DNA from: Amphirosellinia nigrospora
Taxonomy: Eukaryota > Ascomycota > Sordariomycetes > Xylariales > Xylariaceae
Assembly (NCBI GenBank): GCA_004123355.1
Contig: SCHM01000004.1
Coordinates: forward strand, 4,434,316 to 4,498,315
DNA length: 64,000 nucleotides
Direction of reading: 5' to 3'
How positions within the stretch are numbered: the stretch's first letter is position 1; the number at the start of each line of letters is the position of its first letter. The notes under the pieces were generated by a model. It did no database searches. It had not been told where the DNA came from and saw nothing but the letters and a program-made list of their open reading frames with translations. Of this stretch, positions 1 through 13,126 are shown piece after piece. Both the position numbers and the translations under genes were made by a program.

Positions 1-2
1 GC

Positions 3-125
3 TTCATGGATAACGGCACGAACTACGCCAAGGCGTTCTGGGTCATCGGTGTCATCACCATTGCCCTTAATCTCATCCTCTGCTGGGTGCCTCCTGTTCC
101 ACGGGGCCAGATCGGTGGCCGATGA
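3..125 (+). CDS. C-terminal end of an unidentified membrane protein (partial)
   Basis: An open frame runs in from the left edge and ends in TGA at 123-125, giving the last 40 residues of a protein whose remainder lies outside the window. It holds one clear hydrophobic stretch of about 19 residues (AFWVIGVITIALNLILCWV) followed by a short basic, proline-containing tail (PPVPRGQIGGR). That is the usual layout of the last membrane span and cytoplasmic tail of a transporter. The family cannot be named from so little sequence; a major facilitator or other multi-span transporter is possible. The membrane segment is seen; the transporter reading is inference. Confidence 0.6.
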   Translation, partial: FMDNGTNYAKAFWVIGVITIALNLILCWVPPVPRGQIGGR

Positions 126-1244
126 GCTTTCCTTTCCCTTCATCTTTTCTCTATGCTTACTTTGTAGCCATTTATTACTATGCCATGTATCAAGAAGCAG
201 CGTGTCCTGATTTCGGCCGGCGTTATGGGAGATTGTAGGTCTGGATGGAAAATTATTATTGTATGTTATATAAGAATATTCGTACTGAGTACATTAAAAC
301 TGGCCGACCTTTTTGAGTCATCTTGAAGAATAAGAGCTGTTTATTACATCGCCTCCGCTCTTTTCCGACTAAATCACCTGAAATTTTAAGAAATGCCCTG
401 CTGCATACCCGTGTGTAAGGAGGTTTGCGATACTTACTGTTTTGATGCAGCGCTGGAGAATACAAGAGATTTACGAGAAGATACAGATAGAGCTATTTGA
501 CCAAGTATTTTAAGACACTCGCATATCAGCCATTGATCATACTCAACATTGGCTACTTGAGATCGAAGTACCAACACATCGTCCGAGGTATACTGGAACA
601 TTATATTGGGGGGGCCATCCTCGAGTTACACATGAGCTGCGACGCGAGATTCTCCACCGATTGTTCCCCGGAAGCGCAAGAAATCTCAATATCAGCAGCA
701 CTTTACGCAAGCTCCTCTCACAATCCAATTGCATATCTAGGTCCCATGCTCTTGTATTTATTTTCCATCCAACCACCTCCTCGTTACAGAAAAGCACGTA
801 TATGAATTGCGAGCTCAAGCATAGCGGAGCGATAACATTGGAAGTGCCCCCCTATCAAGTTATAGACCACAACTATTAAACTCTAATTAAAAAATAAAAT
901 AGAATCACCTCCTTAGATCCAACAAACGACCAGCGAAACCGACTATCGCGCTTATGCAGCACCAGGAACGGGCGGTCGTAGCCGCGACGATCCCTTCCCT
1001 TTCCGGGCGTCATTATATACAGTGTACAGTGTATCTAAGTAAGGGCGGACCTGACTCGCCTATCGATCGGAAACCGCAGGACAAAACCACGTGGTAAATC
1101 TACCTAGCCCCATCTATCTACTTATCTATCTATCTGTCGTACAACCGTTGATCATGACGATCTGGACGGAAATGCACTCGACACCTACCATGGGCAAGGA
1201 TAGCATTCCGCGTTTCTGAAAGTGCCAGATCTCCTACTAACTAG
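126..1244. other. Intergenic, no gene recognised
   Basis: About 1.1 kb. Open frames on both strands around 500-820 overlap each other and have no recognisable domain or coding bias. A short TATC microsatellite lies at about 1112-1135. Nothing else is supportable. Confidence 0.5.
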
Positions 1245-1354
1245 GTACCTACCCCAACAACGATACGTATCTCCAGAAGAACCCGACGTCGTCCGGCCTG
1301 CTCGGAGAGAGCGATCTCGTGAAGGAGATGGCGCGAGCCTTGGCCCGGGAATAA
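1245..1354 (+). CDS. Possible terminal exon of an unrecognised small gene
   Basis: After a good splice acceptor context (CTACTAACTAG at 1234-1244, which also contains a CTAAC branch-like motif), a frame of about 36 codons ends in TAA at 1352-1354. Its composition is protein-like, with alternating charged and hydrophobic residues and GC-ending codons (for example GLLGESDLVKEMARALARE near the end). No upstream exon could be tied to it convincingly: the ATGs near 1154 and 1190 run into a stop before the acceptor. No family is recognised. It may be a real last exon of a small gene or a chance frame. Confidence 0.22.
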
Positions 1355-2104
1355 CCCAGGGCAAGACAAGACGGGGAGCAAATCTCTAGCAATTACGCAT
1401 AATTATTTTGGACAAGTTCCCGCCATGCTGGTAACACGAGGTTTTCTCGGGATGACGAATACGAGAATAAGCGAGGCGAGAGAGAGAAAATCCGTCGCCG
1501 TACATGACAAGTATATATCTAACCTATATCCCAAGTTACGAAACAACTTACACTCCTCTCCAACCACAACCGAAAAATATAAAATGCATTCATTATCTTG
1601 CCCCACTCCGAGCCAATTCCAAGGGAGAGGAAGGAAAACCCAAAAGGGTGAACAAACTGACCCCTTATCTTACGTTTCTTGTACAACACACGGTCTGAAC
1701 GGAAAATACTTCGGGATATAAATTTGGGAATAATTAATTCAACATTTTTCTATACAAGCTCTATAGAAGACAAGACGACAACCCGTCGAAATATCCCAAC
1801 GGATTGGGCCAGGATATACAACGAATACACGCCCATACATCCTATGTATCACTTAAACTCCTCCAATCAACTCCGTCATTTTTCGAGCATCGACCTCCCC
1901 ACGACCGATAGACACGGTGGTATAATGTCGGAATCTTAGTTTTGTGGTATCGCTATTAGGTTGTCGGCCGGCCATGAAGCCTTCTTCAAGTCCGAATTAA
2001 GAATTATCCATTGGTACAATCTCGCGAAGCAGACGCGAGAGAGAGCTCGTCATGCTCATCCTCAACTCCTATCCGTGGAAAGACGCGCAGTGTCGTCAAG
2101 ATTT
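1355..2104. other. Intergenic, no gene recognised
   Basis: About 750 bases, AT-leaning, with short frames on the plus strand that show no domain or codon bias. This is probably the 3' flank of the GPI-protein gene on the minus strand. Confidence 0.5.
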
Positions 2105-3041
2105 TTACAAGGCGATGGCCGCGGCCAGGAGGCCGAGGACCAGACCGGCACCAGTACGGGCGGCACCGGCGGTGGGGAGAGGCGAGTGAGAAGCTGTCGC
2201 ACTGGTGGGGACACTGGTGCTGCTGCCACCAGCCTGGGCGGAAGTCTCGGTGACATAGACAATGGGGGTGGTGTGGGTGGCCCAGGTGGAAGTGGCGTAG
2301 GCAGAGGTGTGGGACTTCACGGTGGTGGTGCTGTTGCTGTAGATGCTGGAGCTCACAACGATGCTGGAGCTAGTGCTGGTGCTGTTGCTGACAACGCTGG
2401 TGCTGCTGCTGCTGCTGGTCTCAACAGGGTAGCCAGGGGCTGTGGTGTGCGAGGTAGTCTGTCCTTGGTAGGGTAACCGGTAGCCGAGGCAGTGGCGCTG
2501 GTCGAAACACCGACGCTGCTGCTCGAGCTGGCACCGTTGCACTATAATTTCTAGAGTCAGTATTTCCCTTTCACTGATGTTCCAGCCGAAAAGAAAGAAT
2601 AAGTCTAGGGCTTCACTTACCGAGGGGCCCTTGATGGCAAAGGGGAAGGAGTACTGGAAAGTCGCGCCGTTGGTAGCCTGGTCGGCAATCTTGAGGCCAT
2701 AAGTCTTATCCTCGCCAAGCGAGCAGGGGACGGCCCAGCGGCCTTAACATCAACACCGGCTACAAATATTCATCAGCAATGCTTCATCTCATTAGATTAG
2801 CGCTTGACTTACGGGCAATGGCATTCAGGACCTGGAGAGTGGTCGGGTCGTTGCCGCCCATCAGAGAGATGGTAGCAGGACCAGAGAACTTGCCAGCGGC
2901 CCATTTGATGGTGAAGGTCTTGCCAGCGGGAACAACCTGTCCATCACCAGGAGCGCTGATCACGGCATATCCAGGGGTAGCAGATTGGGCGACAGCCGAG
3001 GCAGCAAAGGCCAGAATAGAGGCGAAGATGGTAGAACGCAT
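2105..3041 (-). CDS. GPI-anchored serine/threonine-rich cell wall protein, Kre9/Knh1-like
   Basis: Three exons: 3041-2813, 2742-2621 and 2541-2105. ATG at 3041 opens a secretory signal peptide (MRSTIFASILAFAASAVAQ). It is followed by a Kre9/Knh1-type N-terminal domain (PF10342 family) with the typical PGDGQVVPAGKTFTIKW pattern at residues 29-45. Exon 2 continues that domain, including the conserved phrase KTYGLKIADQATN. Exon 3 codes a long Ser/Thr stretch and ends in a hydrophobic GPI-attachment signal (GAGLVLGLLAAAIAL) directly before the stop. The product should be an O-glycosylated wall or plasma-membrane surface protein linked to beta-glucan assembly, by family knowledge. Near 2465 one extra base is needed to join the exon-3 entry frame (ending ATGYPTK) to the Ser/Thr frame (GQTTSHTTAPGYPVET). 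I read this as a lost G, probably an assembly error. Confidence 0.82.
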
Positions 3042-5624
3042 TTTGAGACAACTAATTGCGCGAGAAATGTAAGAATTAGAAGGTGAAGACGAAACACGAT
3101 TAATGAGTCCTAAAAGGAGCAACACTGAGACCAGGCCTGGTAAGGAATGACTAGTAGTTTATAAAGAATGTGAGTGCCGTGATGGGCTGACAGGCGGCTG
3201 GGCTATGTTGGGGAGAAAGGAATGTGGTTGTCTGAATAGACTCAGTTGACGATTGGGTGAAGAGGAAAAGGAATGGAAGAAAAGGTGAACGGCGGACGAG
3301 CCTCAACTAAAGTTGGTCGAGAACGGACGAGGATGTGACCCAGCCAGGAGGTCGTTTTTCCCAGGCGGACCTGTCAGTGGTCCCATAGCCCATGCAGGCT
3401 GGGTTGGTGGCACGCTCTTAGCCCAATCAGAACGGGATAAGAATAGCATTACCCAGCCGTACTTACACCACTTTTAGGCATGACGGCCTCTCATCTCGCC
3501 AGGCCAGCCCAGCTGTTCCCCCGCTAATGAGCAGCTAACGACACTAGCCGCATCTGTTTCTGTCCGGCGCTGGCTCTACAAATGCACTAGTGCTCGACCG
3601 AGACGACATGGGTACGTGGTACCTGATTAATTACCAAGCAGGGACTGGACTTATAGACGCTATGACCCTTCTTCCCATTAGACCAAATCTGCGCTTAGTC
3701 CACCTTCAGCTGCTTTGTGAGCGGTAAGTACATGCCACGATGCTATCATGATTCTTTGTAATGCTTGGGGCAGTTTGTTCGTGCCCCTACGGCACCAAAA
3801 AAAAAGTACACTACATCCTATTACGGCTGACCAAAAGGTACCTTAGGTGGTAGGACTTTGTTGCGCTTGGCAAATGGAGGGGAAAGTTGGCAAAAGGCGG
3901 CAGAGACCTGGTTCACGATGCCATCACTGGCGGAAACGACCCATTGAAAAGTTCTACTTTGGGAAATTAAAGCGTTAAATTGAGGGGCGCAGCTGGGCAG
4001 GCAGGCGAGCAGGCAGGTCAAACAAGGCGCCCACCAAAACCGCCCCTGGCAACTCTGTCAGCTTGAGGTGATGAAAGGGGAAAGGGGACAGAGAGATGTG
4101 GGCTTGAGATGCAGGGCCGATTTTTAGTCAACTAATAAATAGCCTTGAGCTATAAACGCTTCCTGCTAAGTATTGATATCCACTTGAATGGCGCTGTGTC
4201 TCGGGGAGACTGTCTCACTATAATTTATTTCTTCGACTCGTCAGATATATGCCAAAAGTTGGTAGTCGTGTAATTTGCGCGTTTGTTTCATGGCTACACA
4301 CGCTTCGCTGCCCTGCCGTAAGTACGCGTTTGGTAATATTTATCGAGGCTAAGTTCTTCTAGTCCTAGCTATGCGGCTCAGATTGCTCGGGGTCCTCGCA
4401 CAGCGTGACGCTGCATTGCAGATATTCGGCTGCCTGCAACTGAGCACAGCAATCAACCTGAGTGAGAGACGCGGATATCCGCCTGCATCAACTCACACGC
4501 CTACAATAAGCCCAATGAAGAAACAAACAAAAAACGACGCCGCACACGCGCACTGAGGTTCACTTTTAGTGCACGTCAATTTACAATACACGAGCACCTT
4601 GAAAAAAAGCATTGTACTTGTATAAAGCAAGTAAGTAAGCGTGCCCCTGGCCCCAGATTTTATTAGAGTCGCCGATGTGCCTGGTTTATATGGGCACCTG
4701 GTGGATACGGCCGCGGTATCGTGATACCTGCCTAAAAAGGACGTTAATGGATTATGCCGTCCAATCATCCATCAAGTCAAAATATTATGTCAGATTGCAA
4801 TAACCTTTAGACTACTCTACGGTCTAAGTTCTAATATGCATGTGCAAACGGTCAAACCAACACCTAAGCAAAAGTCCTTCGTTACCGAATTGTCGAAAAT
4901 CTGCCTTGACGTAAAGAATGCGAGATCAATGTCAGATGATCCAGCACTTGTTTTTTTATAGCTATATAGCCTATCGGTGCGATATTGTGATCATCCCAAG
5001 TTCGTGTCATAGCTTGGCATACCAGCGAAGCCCAGTCCCTCGCGACAATATTAGTCCTAGCGAGCATACAAATGGCTCCTATATTATCGTATAGAAACTA
5101 AGATAATATCGAGAGCGTTATACGGTCATGTGATGTATTTATGAGTCAGTGATTGACGATGTGTTTATGAGATTAGGCTTTGCATTCAACCAAAAAAAGA
5201 CAACTAACATAGCCTCTGACACCACCTATAACCATGCAAGTCATCTTTTAGCATCACCTATAACGCCTCATCTATGCATCGTGTTGTCGTATGGTATTCG
5301 CTGTTATAGCGAGCTTAGCCTTGTCTAATGCGACACCAAAAGAACGAACCGCCAACCACACGTTTGGACGTGGCGTACTTAACGGACTATTGTTTCTTGG
5401 CGGCCACGATGGTCTTATATCGTCAACACACCAAACAGCCCTATGGGCCGCGGACTAAATCCCTTGAGAGCGAAGCTAAAGAAGTGCGGTAGATGAAATC
5501 TTATCGGCAATGTGTAGAACATCGGTTCCTATTCCGTTCTAGGCAACTAAGACCCTGTCTCTATGCTTTTCTGGAACTATGCATCATCTGATTTTCTTTG
5601 ATTTCTCTCTTCTATAGGCTGTAT
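3042..5624. other. Intergenic: promoter of the wall protein, otherwise nothing recognised
   Basis: The first few hundred bases are the promoter side of the GPI-protein gene. The remaining 2 kb carry many stops in all frames and no domain-like translation on either strand. A run of A lies near 3798-3806. Confidence 0.5.
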
Positions 5625-8600
5625 CTAAGAAGGACCAGCCTGTGTCTTCTTAGTCTTATCAAGGTCGTCATCAACCTTTGGTAACGCCGGTATATCAACA
5701 CCCAACTCTTCATACTGCATACCAATATAGCCATCGCTAAGGACAAGCACATCAACCTTTCTCGCATGACCACTCTGATCTGGCTCGGGAGTTTGATCAC
5801 TGTTTTCGCTGTTGGTTTGCTTCCGGCCTTGATGGATTGACCTGGCCCTTGGCTCCAACCTACACGCTTAACTGCGATGATCTCATCTCTGGCCTTGTCG
5901 CAAACAACGACGAACCACCCCTCTGTCTGCGGTTTGGGGTATTTAGGAGCAAATATTCTGCCTTCCCGTTCAGTTATAGCATTGAGTCGCTTGAGGCTGA
6001 CGGTGAGCGACAAGGCCGTGACATTTTCTGTGGTGATGCTGACATTAGGAATGGCGGAGAACGCGCGACTGAAACGGCCTTGCTGGGAGGCTGGCACCCC
6101 TAGCTTTTTTGTGAGCGCCTCGATTTGTGGCTTTCCATGTTTACTGAGCTTCTGTAGGGTTGTATTGTCTTTGATAGAGTCTGCACGGATACCAGGGAAA
6201 ATGGCTAACGGTGAATCCTCCGGCCACCGTGCTGATTTGATGCACTGAAGCAATTTGATCATCTGTAAGCAACTCGACAGATGACCAAGCTCGGTCAGTA
6301 CGTCAATAGATGCTTGAATGATACGGATTGCTTGATCCAATACGCTCGTTTGATCACCAACATAATCCGTAATTGGAAGATCAATCCGTGCCATGTGGGC
6401 TTGGAGGAGAAGGAATGCTTTAACATGGGGTCCCACATTGGCAGCCCGAAGGTACTACCCGAGAAAGGCAGATTATCCGACAGCTCGGCGTTGATAAGAT
6501 CTTCATTGTGGCGGACGGGCAGTTCATCGTATTCAGTTGCTCCCGACATCCAAGACAAAACATCCACAAAGTTGCCGTTAGGCTTGGCATGCTTCACTAG
6601 GTGGCGAATTGTCTTGTGTGACAAGTAGTAATAGCTCATAATCTTACCCAGAGGCGTTGGGTCGACATCGCCATTTGGATAGACCTCGACACACTTCGAG
6701 AGTGCTAGCTCGTCCAACGATTTATTGACCATATCAACCATGAAGTCGTTAGCAAGCTGCTGAGCAGCAACCGTGTTATGTTCTTCAGCTAATATCTCGA
6801 GCCCGTAATATGATGGATTTTTGTGTAGCCGCCGAAAGAAAAAAGTCCAGGTCAGGTAATCAAGCGCATCCTGTTTGGTAATGATTGTCTCGGCGGATAC
6901 TTCCGCACATAGATGGTTGTCTAGGACAGTATGCAGAGATGACTCAACCGGGAACCCTGTGTGTAGGAAGTGCTTGTAGAAATCCTTTTTTGCGTCCTGG
7001 GTGAAGATACGTGCAACACCCGAGTTATCAAACTGCGGACGCCCAGCACGGCCAAGCATTTGTAAAACATCGGTTAGATCCATGTCTTTGTAACCTTCGA
7101 TCTTAGCATCGTAGAACTGAGTGCCTTTAACTACGACTAGATGTGCAGGTAAATTAACTCCCCAAGCAAGAGTACTGGTCGCAACCAAGATCTGAATCTT
7201 GTTGTTTAGAAATAGCTCCTCCGCTAACTGTCTGTCGGACTCGACGAGACCAGCGTGGTGGAGCCCTATTCCGAAGTTAATTGCTTCTTTTAGTGCATCA
7301 TCTTTAACTCTTGCGAGGTTCAGCTGTAGGTCTTCCTCTGACATGTGAACAAACCGCCTAGGATTATCCTCCATACCGCAGAAATTTATAAGATCTTTGG
7401 CTGTTAGGCGAGTTTGACGTCGTGAAGGCACAAATACGATGACAGGCTTCTCAGGACTATGCGTCTTGATTGCGGAGAATGTTGGTCGATTCATCGACTG
7501 CATCAAAGGACAGAAACCTCTGACCTCCGGAAGCCGTCGATATAGAGCTCGAGCGGTACTGGACGCACTGAATGTCGGAAGTTGAACAACCCTTCTTTAA
7601 CACCGAGCCAGTTGCCCAGATCAGTTGCGTTCGCACATGCAGTGGACATCCCGAGAAGTCGGACCGAGTTCTTCGTAGATTCAGCAATGTAATTCATACC
7701 TACGAAGTGTTAGAAGCCTGGCTACAAGTTGATAAGAGAAGGACTTACGCGAAACAATGATTTCCAGAATTGGGCCTCGGTCTCCGGCAAGAAGATGTAT
7801 TTCGTCGATGATCACTAGTGCGACTTGACGAACATAACCTCTGGTTTGCCAGCTTCGCGAAATACCGTCCCACTTTTCCGGCGTCGTTATTATGACGTCT
7901 GCATCTTTTATTGTCTTCGTATCGGGCGTATTATCACCTGTAAGTTCAACTAATTTAAGACCTAGAGGTCCCGAAAGTCGAGCGCCCCAATCCTTGACTC
8001 TTTCGCGAACCAGCGCCTTCATTGGCGCAATATAGACAACCTTGGAGCCTGGTCGCTCTCGGAAGGCCCACCACATTGCCAACTCCGCCGCGACAGTTTT
8101 CCCACTACCCGTTGGAGATCCAAGCAAGACGTTCGCTGGCGTATGGTAAAGTGTGTGGAAAATCTGAGTTTGCATAGGGTTGAAGAATTGAAATCTTTTC
8201 GCGTATATCTCTTCTAGTCCGGGATTATTGAGAGCACTGATGGGCAACGGCTGTAAATTCAGCAGATCGGTGTAAACGCTTTCAGTATCTGGCCGGATAA
8301 GATGCTGAAAAGACACGGGAGTCACAGTCTCTGCCCCAAGCCACTTATCGGATACCGCCCTGACATAAATCTGATTTGGAAGCGGGTCAGACAGCGGTAT
8401 TGTAAAATTAAGCTCGTGATCATCGTAGAATTTTCTCCTATTAAGGATAAAGAATTCATGATGGTATATCTCTGAAGTTTCCGAGTTCTCGACCCAGATG
8501 TAGAAAGATTCAGAGGTTCCGTGCATGTGTTCGTTCCATCGGAAGTCTGGAGTGATGTAAAGCTTGATCCGCAAAACGTCGCGATTCAGGGGCGCGATCT

Positions 8601-11600
8601 CAGCATCTATAGAGACAGTTGGAAAGTTATCAATGATTCTTGAAATCTTCTTGCCGGCATTGTGGTTATTGACCAAGCCACCAATTTCTGCCGGTTCCAT
8701 GTCTCGGAGAGCCTCAACTGTAAGCTCCTTTTCGTCAAGCTTGCTAAGAACAGGCTTGGTCAATTCGAACTGGTGCAGAGGATGCTGGAACGGCCATAGT
8801 CGCCTCTCGATAGATTTAGCTAGGGTTTGTAGAACAAGACACTGGTAGCCCCAGCGCCTATTGAGTGCTATCATGAAGAGAGCACGGCATATGCGGGCAG
8901 CTTGCTGAGATACATAATTAAGATCGTTCGATAGCGCAAAATCCTCTGGCTGCACCCTAGAGATATATGATTGTAACAGGATGTTGGTCTTTGCCTGTGG
9001 AGTATCGATGCCGCCGGGAACATCACAGTGGATGACTTCATACCTCATCCTAGTTAACTCATTGGCCTCGTTGTCTCTCGATTGAATATTGTTAAACTCC
9101 CCACTCATACTGATCATGTGGAATACATCTGCCTCGGTTGCTTGTGGTTTCATCATTTTGTTGAATATTTGGACACTCGATTGTTGGATGTAGTATTGAC
9201 TAGCAATGCGCCCGACATCCTTACTTTTCAGCTCCTCGGTGACTTCATTGAAGATAATCATCTGGCTCTGCTGCAAGGTACGGGCAGCTTGTATAGCTAG
9301 CTGTCGTCTCCTTTGGACAAGTTGAGGATCATCCCTGATCTCGGCCCACTCGATGCCATAGTTCATCGGACTTTTTCTCATTCGAACGAATAGATATGAA
9401 TATCCGATCCATTGCACAGCATCATGAATCGAAGACACAGTGCCCAGCGAGATTTCTGCATTCAGATTATCGACAAGCTTTGATGAGAACTTGGATTCTA
9501 TCGGTTGTTGCTCCGTGACTGCTGACAAGTAATGGGGCAACTTGTCTGCGGTCGTGCAAATCATGCCAATGCCGACATCTTCGAACTGGGGACGACCAGC
9601 ACGTCCAAAAATCTGAAGGACATCAAGGATACCTAGATCCACGAACTTTCCATCCTGTGCACTATACACCTGGGTTCCTTTGATGACGACTGCAGCGGCT
9701 GGGAGGTTGACACCCCATGCAAGAGTCGCAGTACAGCATAGGACCTTGATGACACCTTCGCCAAACAGTCGTTCCATAAGGTTTCTGTCCGACCGAGTCA
9801 TGCCGGCATGGTGAATACCCAGGCCTTTAGGAAGGAGATCTCTTAATTCGCGCGCCTTTGATTGCTTCATATCTCTGACTGCCTGTTCGTAATAAGGATG
9901 ACCCTGTGGATCGAATACGTCTAAGCACACCTGGTCGACAGCCTTTTCGTGAAGCATCTTAGCTGTGGCAAGTGTATCCCTTCTTGAGTGAACGAATACC
10001 ATAACCTGGTGGTCTTTCTCTAGCATCTCTCTGACCTTTTCGAAGGCCACAGTGTCAAGGCTTTCTCTAGATTGCTTTGAACCAGCCTTACCCTTGACTC
10101 CAATGAAGTGCTGTTCGAGTGGAACTGGACGAAATGAGCTATCAAAGTAGAATAGCCCGGCCTGTCGGTTGACTTTGAGGAAGTCGGCAACATCAACGTA
10201 GTTAGGAAGTGTAGCACTGAGTCCAACGATACGGATCATTGACTGTGTGCTCTCGACTTGCCGTTCAGTACGTGCAACTAAAGACTCCAGTACGGCACCA
10301 CGTTCATCATGAAGCATATGAACTTCATCAATAATGAGTAGCCGGACTTTTTGTACCAGCTCAGTATCGCCGGTACCCTTTCGGGTAATGACATCCCACT
10401 TCTCCGGGTCGTAACGATTATTTGGGTTTGGACAATTTCCGACTTGGTGAGATGCATATCTCCAGTGTATTCTCGACAACGAATACCAAGCCATGCTAGG
10501 CGCTTTCCCAACTTCTCGGTAATTTCGGCTGCCAGCGCTTTCATAGGAGCAACATAGACGATTTTAAAGTCCTCCAGGTCAGCAGCAAAATCTGTCTCTT
10601 CCATGTTCTCAATAGGGTTTGGCGTGAGATACTGCCCAATGGTTTGTAGGATAGTTAACATGGCAGCGTCTGTTTTACCTGCACCAGTAGGGGCACATAT
10701 CAACATATTCTCGCTGCTCTTGTAAGCTACCGGATAAACCAGACTTTGCATACGATTCAGTGTCTTATAACCCTTGAAAGTTCGGCGGCAGAGACCGTCC
10801 ATGTCGCCGATTTTAATCAGCTTGTGGCCGGGCCAAAGAGTCCCTGGTTTACCAGCTGGTACAAAGTACTCCTCGTACTTCTCAAACTGCCTTCTTTCAC
10901 TTCCGATAGGCAGGCCATACTTTTTTCCTGCGTGGCTCAAAGTATTGCCAGCGTCATGTTTTTTATAGACGTGCGGGTATTTCTCCTCCTTATGCATACT
11001 TGGTGCCAATGCAGCGTTCTTATGCTCGAAATCTTGTCGTCGGAGCGCTTCATCCCTTTCAGCCTTGGTCAAAATTCGGCCCTCTTTCTTCGAAATCGCC
11101 ACAAGGTCAAGGTCGTTGGGATTAACGAGGTCGGTGAGCATAGATTGACGGCCAGCAAGAATATCATCTTTCTTCGACAATACTTGTATCACAAAGTCGA
11201 GATCATCAAAGCCAATGAGATCCGTGAGCAGAGATTGCACATCGCCTTCTGGCCTCCTGGAGCTTAAAACTTCCAAGATCTGAGTCTGGAATACATCCGA
11301 TGGCAGTCCACCTTTCTTCGCGGAGATGGCGGAGCATTGATTCGAAAACCAAGAAACCCCATCGTCTCCATTGTCGGGGATGCCGTTTGTCTCATCGATA
11401 AAGTCACTGCTATACAGATCTTCTTCACTATCCAATATGAAGTCCCAAACGTCGTCGCCACTGTTTCTCGAAACAAGGTCTTCATCGTAGAAATCGGTAT
11501 CTGAGCTATGATTTTGTTCCGGTAATTTTAATTCTGCCAGAGCCGACTTCATGGCTGCAAATTGTGCACGCCATTGTACTTCTGCATCGCTCATCGAGGA

Positions 11601-11603
11601 CAT
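5625..11603 (-). CDS. slh1: Slh1/ASCC3-type double-cassette Ski2-like RNA helicase
   Basis: About 1,980 residues in two exons (intron 7748-7700, 49 bp). Order: an acidic N-terminus from ATG at 11603; helicase cassette 1 with Walker [13 protein letters not shown] box ([14 protein letters not shown]), motif III SATLPNY and motif [11 protein letters not shown]; a Sec63-type domain; cassette 2 with [12 protein letters not shown] box ([15 protein letters not shown]) and LGRAGRPQF; a second Sec63 domain; an acidic/lysine tail ending at 5625. The lack of a long PWI-type N-terminus and the roughly 1,980-residue length fit Slh1 (the ribosome-quality-control trigger helicase that splits collided ribosomes) rather than Brr2. 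The frame breaks near 10406 (VTT|PEKWD), 7529 (DGF|PEVRG), 6428 (MWDP|HVKAF) and 5787 (IKL|PEPDQ). Each is cured by one extra C in a C run, so I treat them as sequence errors. The gene is divergent from YKT6. Confidence 0.8.
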
Positions 11604-12161
11604 CGTGATATGATATATGAGGATGGGTCAATCTGTGTAAGGGTTGAGTCTAAGAAACTTAGTCACAAGTTTTAAACTTGTTAACAAGATGAAGCTGGTG
11701 CATTCGTATAGCTCTATTGTCTTGTCTTGCTTAGATGCACCTGGTAACCTTTATATCTTAAAAGTGAATTGAGAAGAGGCGCAGATGATTGACTCTTCGG
11801 CGAGAATGAGTGAGAATGACTATAATAAGTGGGCACTACCTCGCCATAGCCCAGTTTTAGCGGAAACCCCTCCATTAACCCCCGCATTTTAGTGGTCTCT
11901 AGTGGATGTAGCGGTCTGCGTTTTGTCGCTTTGCTCTTACGTACCATACCGTACCTCCTGGTCTAGAGGTCAACCTTCAAAGCCGGTGCCTAGACGGGTT
12001 GTCCGTCACCGTTAACTCCATCATCGATCCTAGAAGCCCCCTCGCTCCTACATCAAGCCTCTATTAATTCCCACGACAATCCACTTGCTTGCGCCTTTCA
12101 TACCTTCACAAGACTGCGTCGAATCGAATATTAGTCTGCCTTCGCTATACTACTGCCCAAC
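11604..12161. promoter_or_regulatory. Divergent intergenic region between slh1 and ykt6
   Basis: This 558-bp gap separates the two start codons, so it must hold both promoters. A minus-strand frame around 11714-11947 is present but has no domain or homology that I recognise. C/T-rich stretches just before the YKT6 ATG look like a normal fungal transcription start area. Confidence 0.5.
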
Positions 12162-13126
12162 ATGAAGCTACACTACATCGGAGTATGCTAGACCACCCCT
12201 TTCCCCCGCTGGGTCGAACCTCGGCCGCGACCTAGCTATCGCTGCTGACGTCTATTTGCCTTGGCACAGATCGTGCGAAACGATACCAAGCCTGGTGTAG
12301 AGCTTGTATCCGAGAAGGAGCTGAGCGCATACTCGCGCTTCACCCGACAGAAGTACGATTACCCCCTTTGATGAGATGCACGAATCATCCGCATATGCCT
12401 GGGAAGGGGAACGAAGGGCTGATCTGAGATGCATCACAGCTATGGCGAGTTTATGACCATGTTCTCGAAGACGGTGGCCGAAAGGACGAGGCCGGGACAG
12501 AGGCAAGACGTTGAAGAGCAAGGTGCGACCCCCCCGTCCTAGCGATCGCCGCCGACATCCGAACAAAGCAAAGCGAATAGAACGGTAGGGATGAGCAGAC
12601 ACTGATTCGCATACTTGGCAACAGATTACACATTTCATGCCTACGCACGGACAGAGGGCGTCTGCGGCATCATTATGTCAGACCACGAGTATCCAGCGCT
12701 AGTAGCCCATCAGTTGCTGTCTAAGGTGATGGACGAGTTCCTGGCATCGCACCCGCGGTCTGCGTGGGCGTCGGCCAGCGCCAACAGCGTCACCATGCCT
12801 GAGCTGAAGGAATATCTCGTCAAGTATCAGGACCCTCACCAAGCCGACAGCATCATGAAGATCCAGAAGGAGCTGGATGAAACTAAGATCGTCCTACACA
12901 AGACCATTGAAAGCGTGCTACAACGTGGTGAGAAGATCGACGACCTAGTCGCCAAGAGCGACGGCCTCAGCAACCAGAGCAAGATGTTCTACCGTGAGTC
13001 CCAACCCCTGTCTTGGTCTTGTCTATATTGTTTGCTATGAAGGCAGAGAAGAGATCAAAAGTTAACCCATATTTACCTCTAATAGAGCAAGCAAAGAAAC
13101 AAAACTCGTGCTGTGTTCTTATGTAA
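12162..13126 (+). CDS. YKT6: R-SNARE Ykt6
   Basis: Five exons: 12162-12182, 12270-12352, 12440-12522, 12625-12993 and 13086-13126. Together they give 198 residues with no frameshift. The N-terminal longin domain (MKLHYIGIVRNDTKPG...; FTRQNYGEFMTMFSKTVAER) is followed by a single SNARE helix near residues 135-190, with the central arginine layer residue (SVLQRGEKIDDLVAKSD). The protein ends in CCVLM, giving a CaaX farnesylation site preceded by a palmitoylatable cysteine. This replaces the membrane anchor in Ykt6. It acts in ER-Golgi, intra-Golgi, vacuolar and autophagosome fusion. Length, longin start and CCxxM end match the family. Exon phases (0, 2, 1, 1) close exactly. It lies divergent from slh1. 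Confidence 0.95.

Noticed and set aside
497-818. Overlapping frames on both strands in the first kilobase
   Set aside because: No start context, splice signals, domain or codon bias; the two frames exclude each other.
1961-2476. Gly/Ala-rich plus-strand frame
   Set aside because: It is the antisense of the Ser/Thr-rich part of the GPI-anchored protein; repeats of serine codons give Gly/Ala on the other strand.
5625-11603. The helicase as a pseudogene or as several separate genes
   Set aside because: All motifs of both cassettes are intact, and each of the four frame breaks is one missing C in a C run, so a single functional gene with sequence errors fits better.
11714-11947. Possible small gene in the slh1-YKT6 intergenic region
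   Set aside because: 77 codons without a recognised motif, lying where two promoters must be. Not enough to call.
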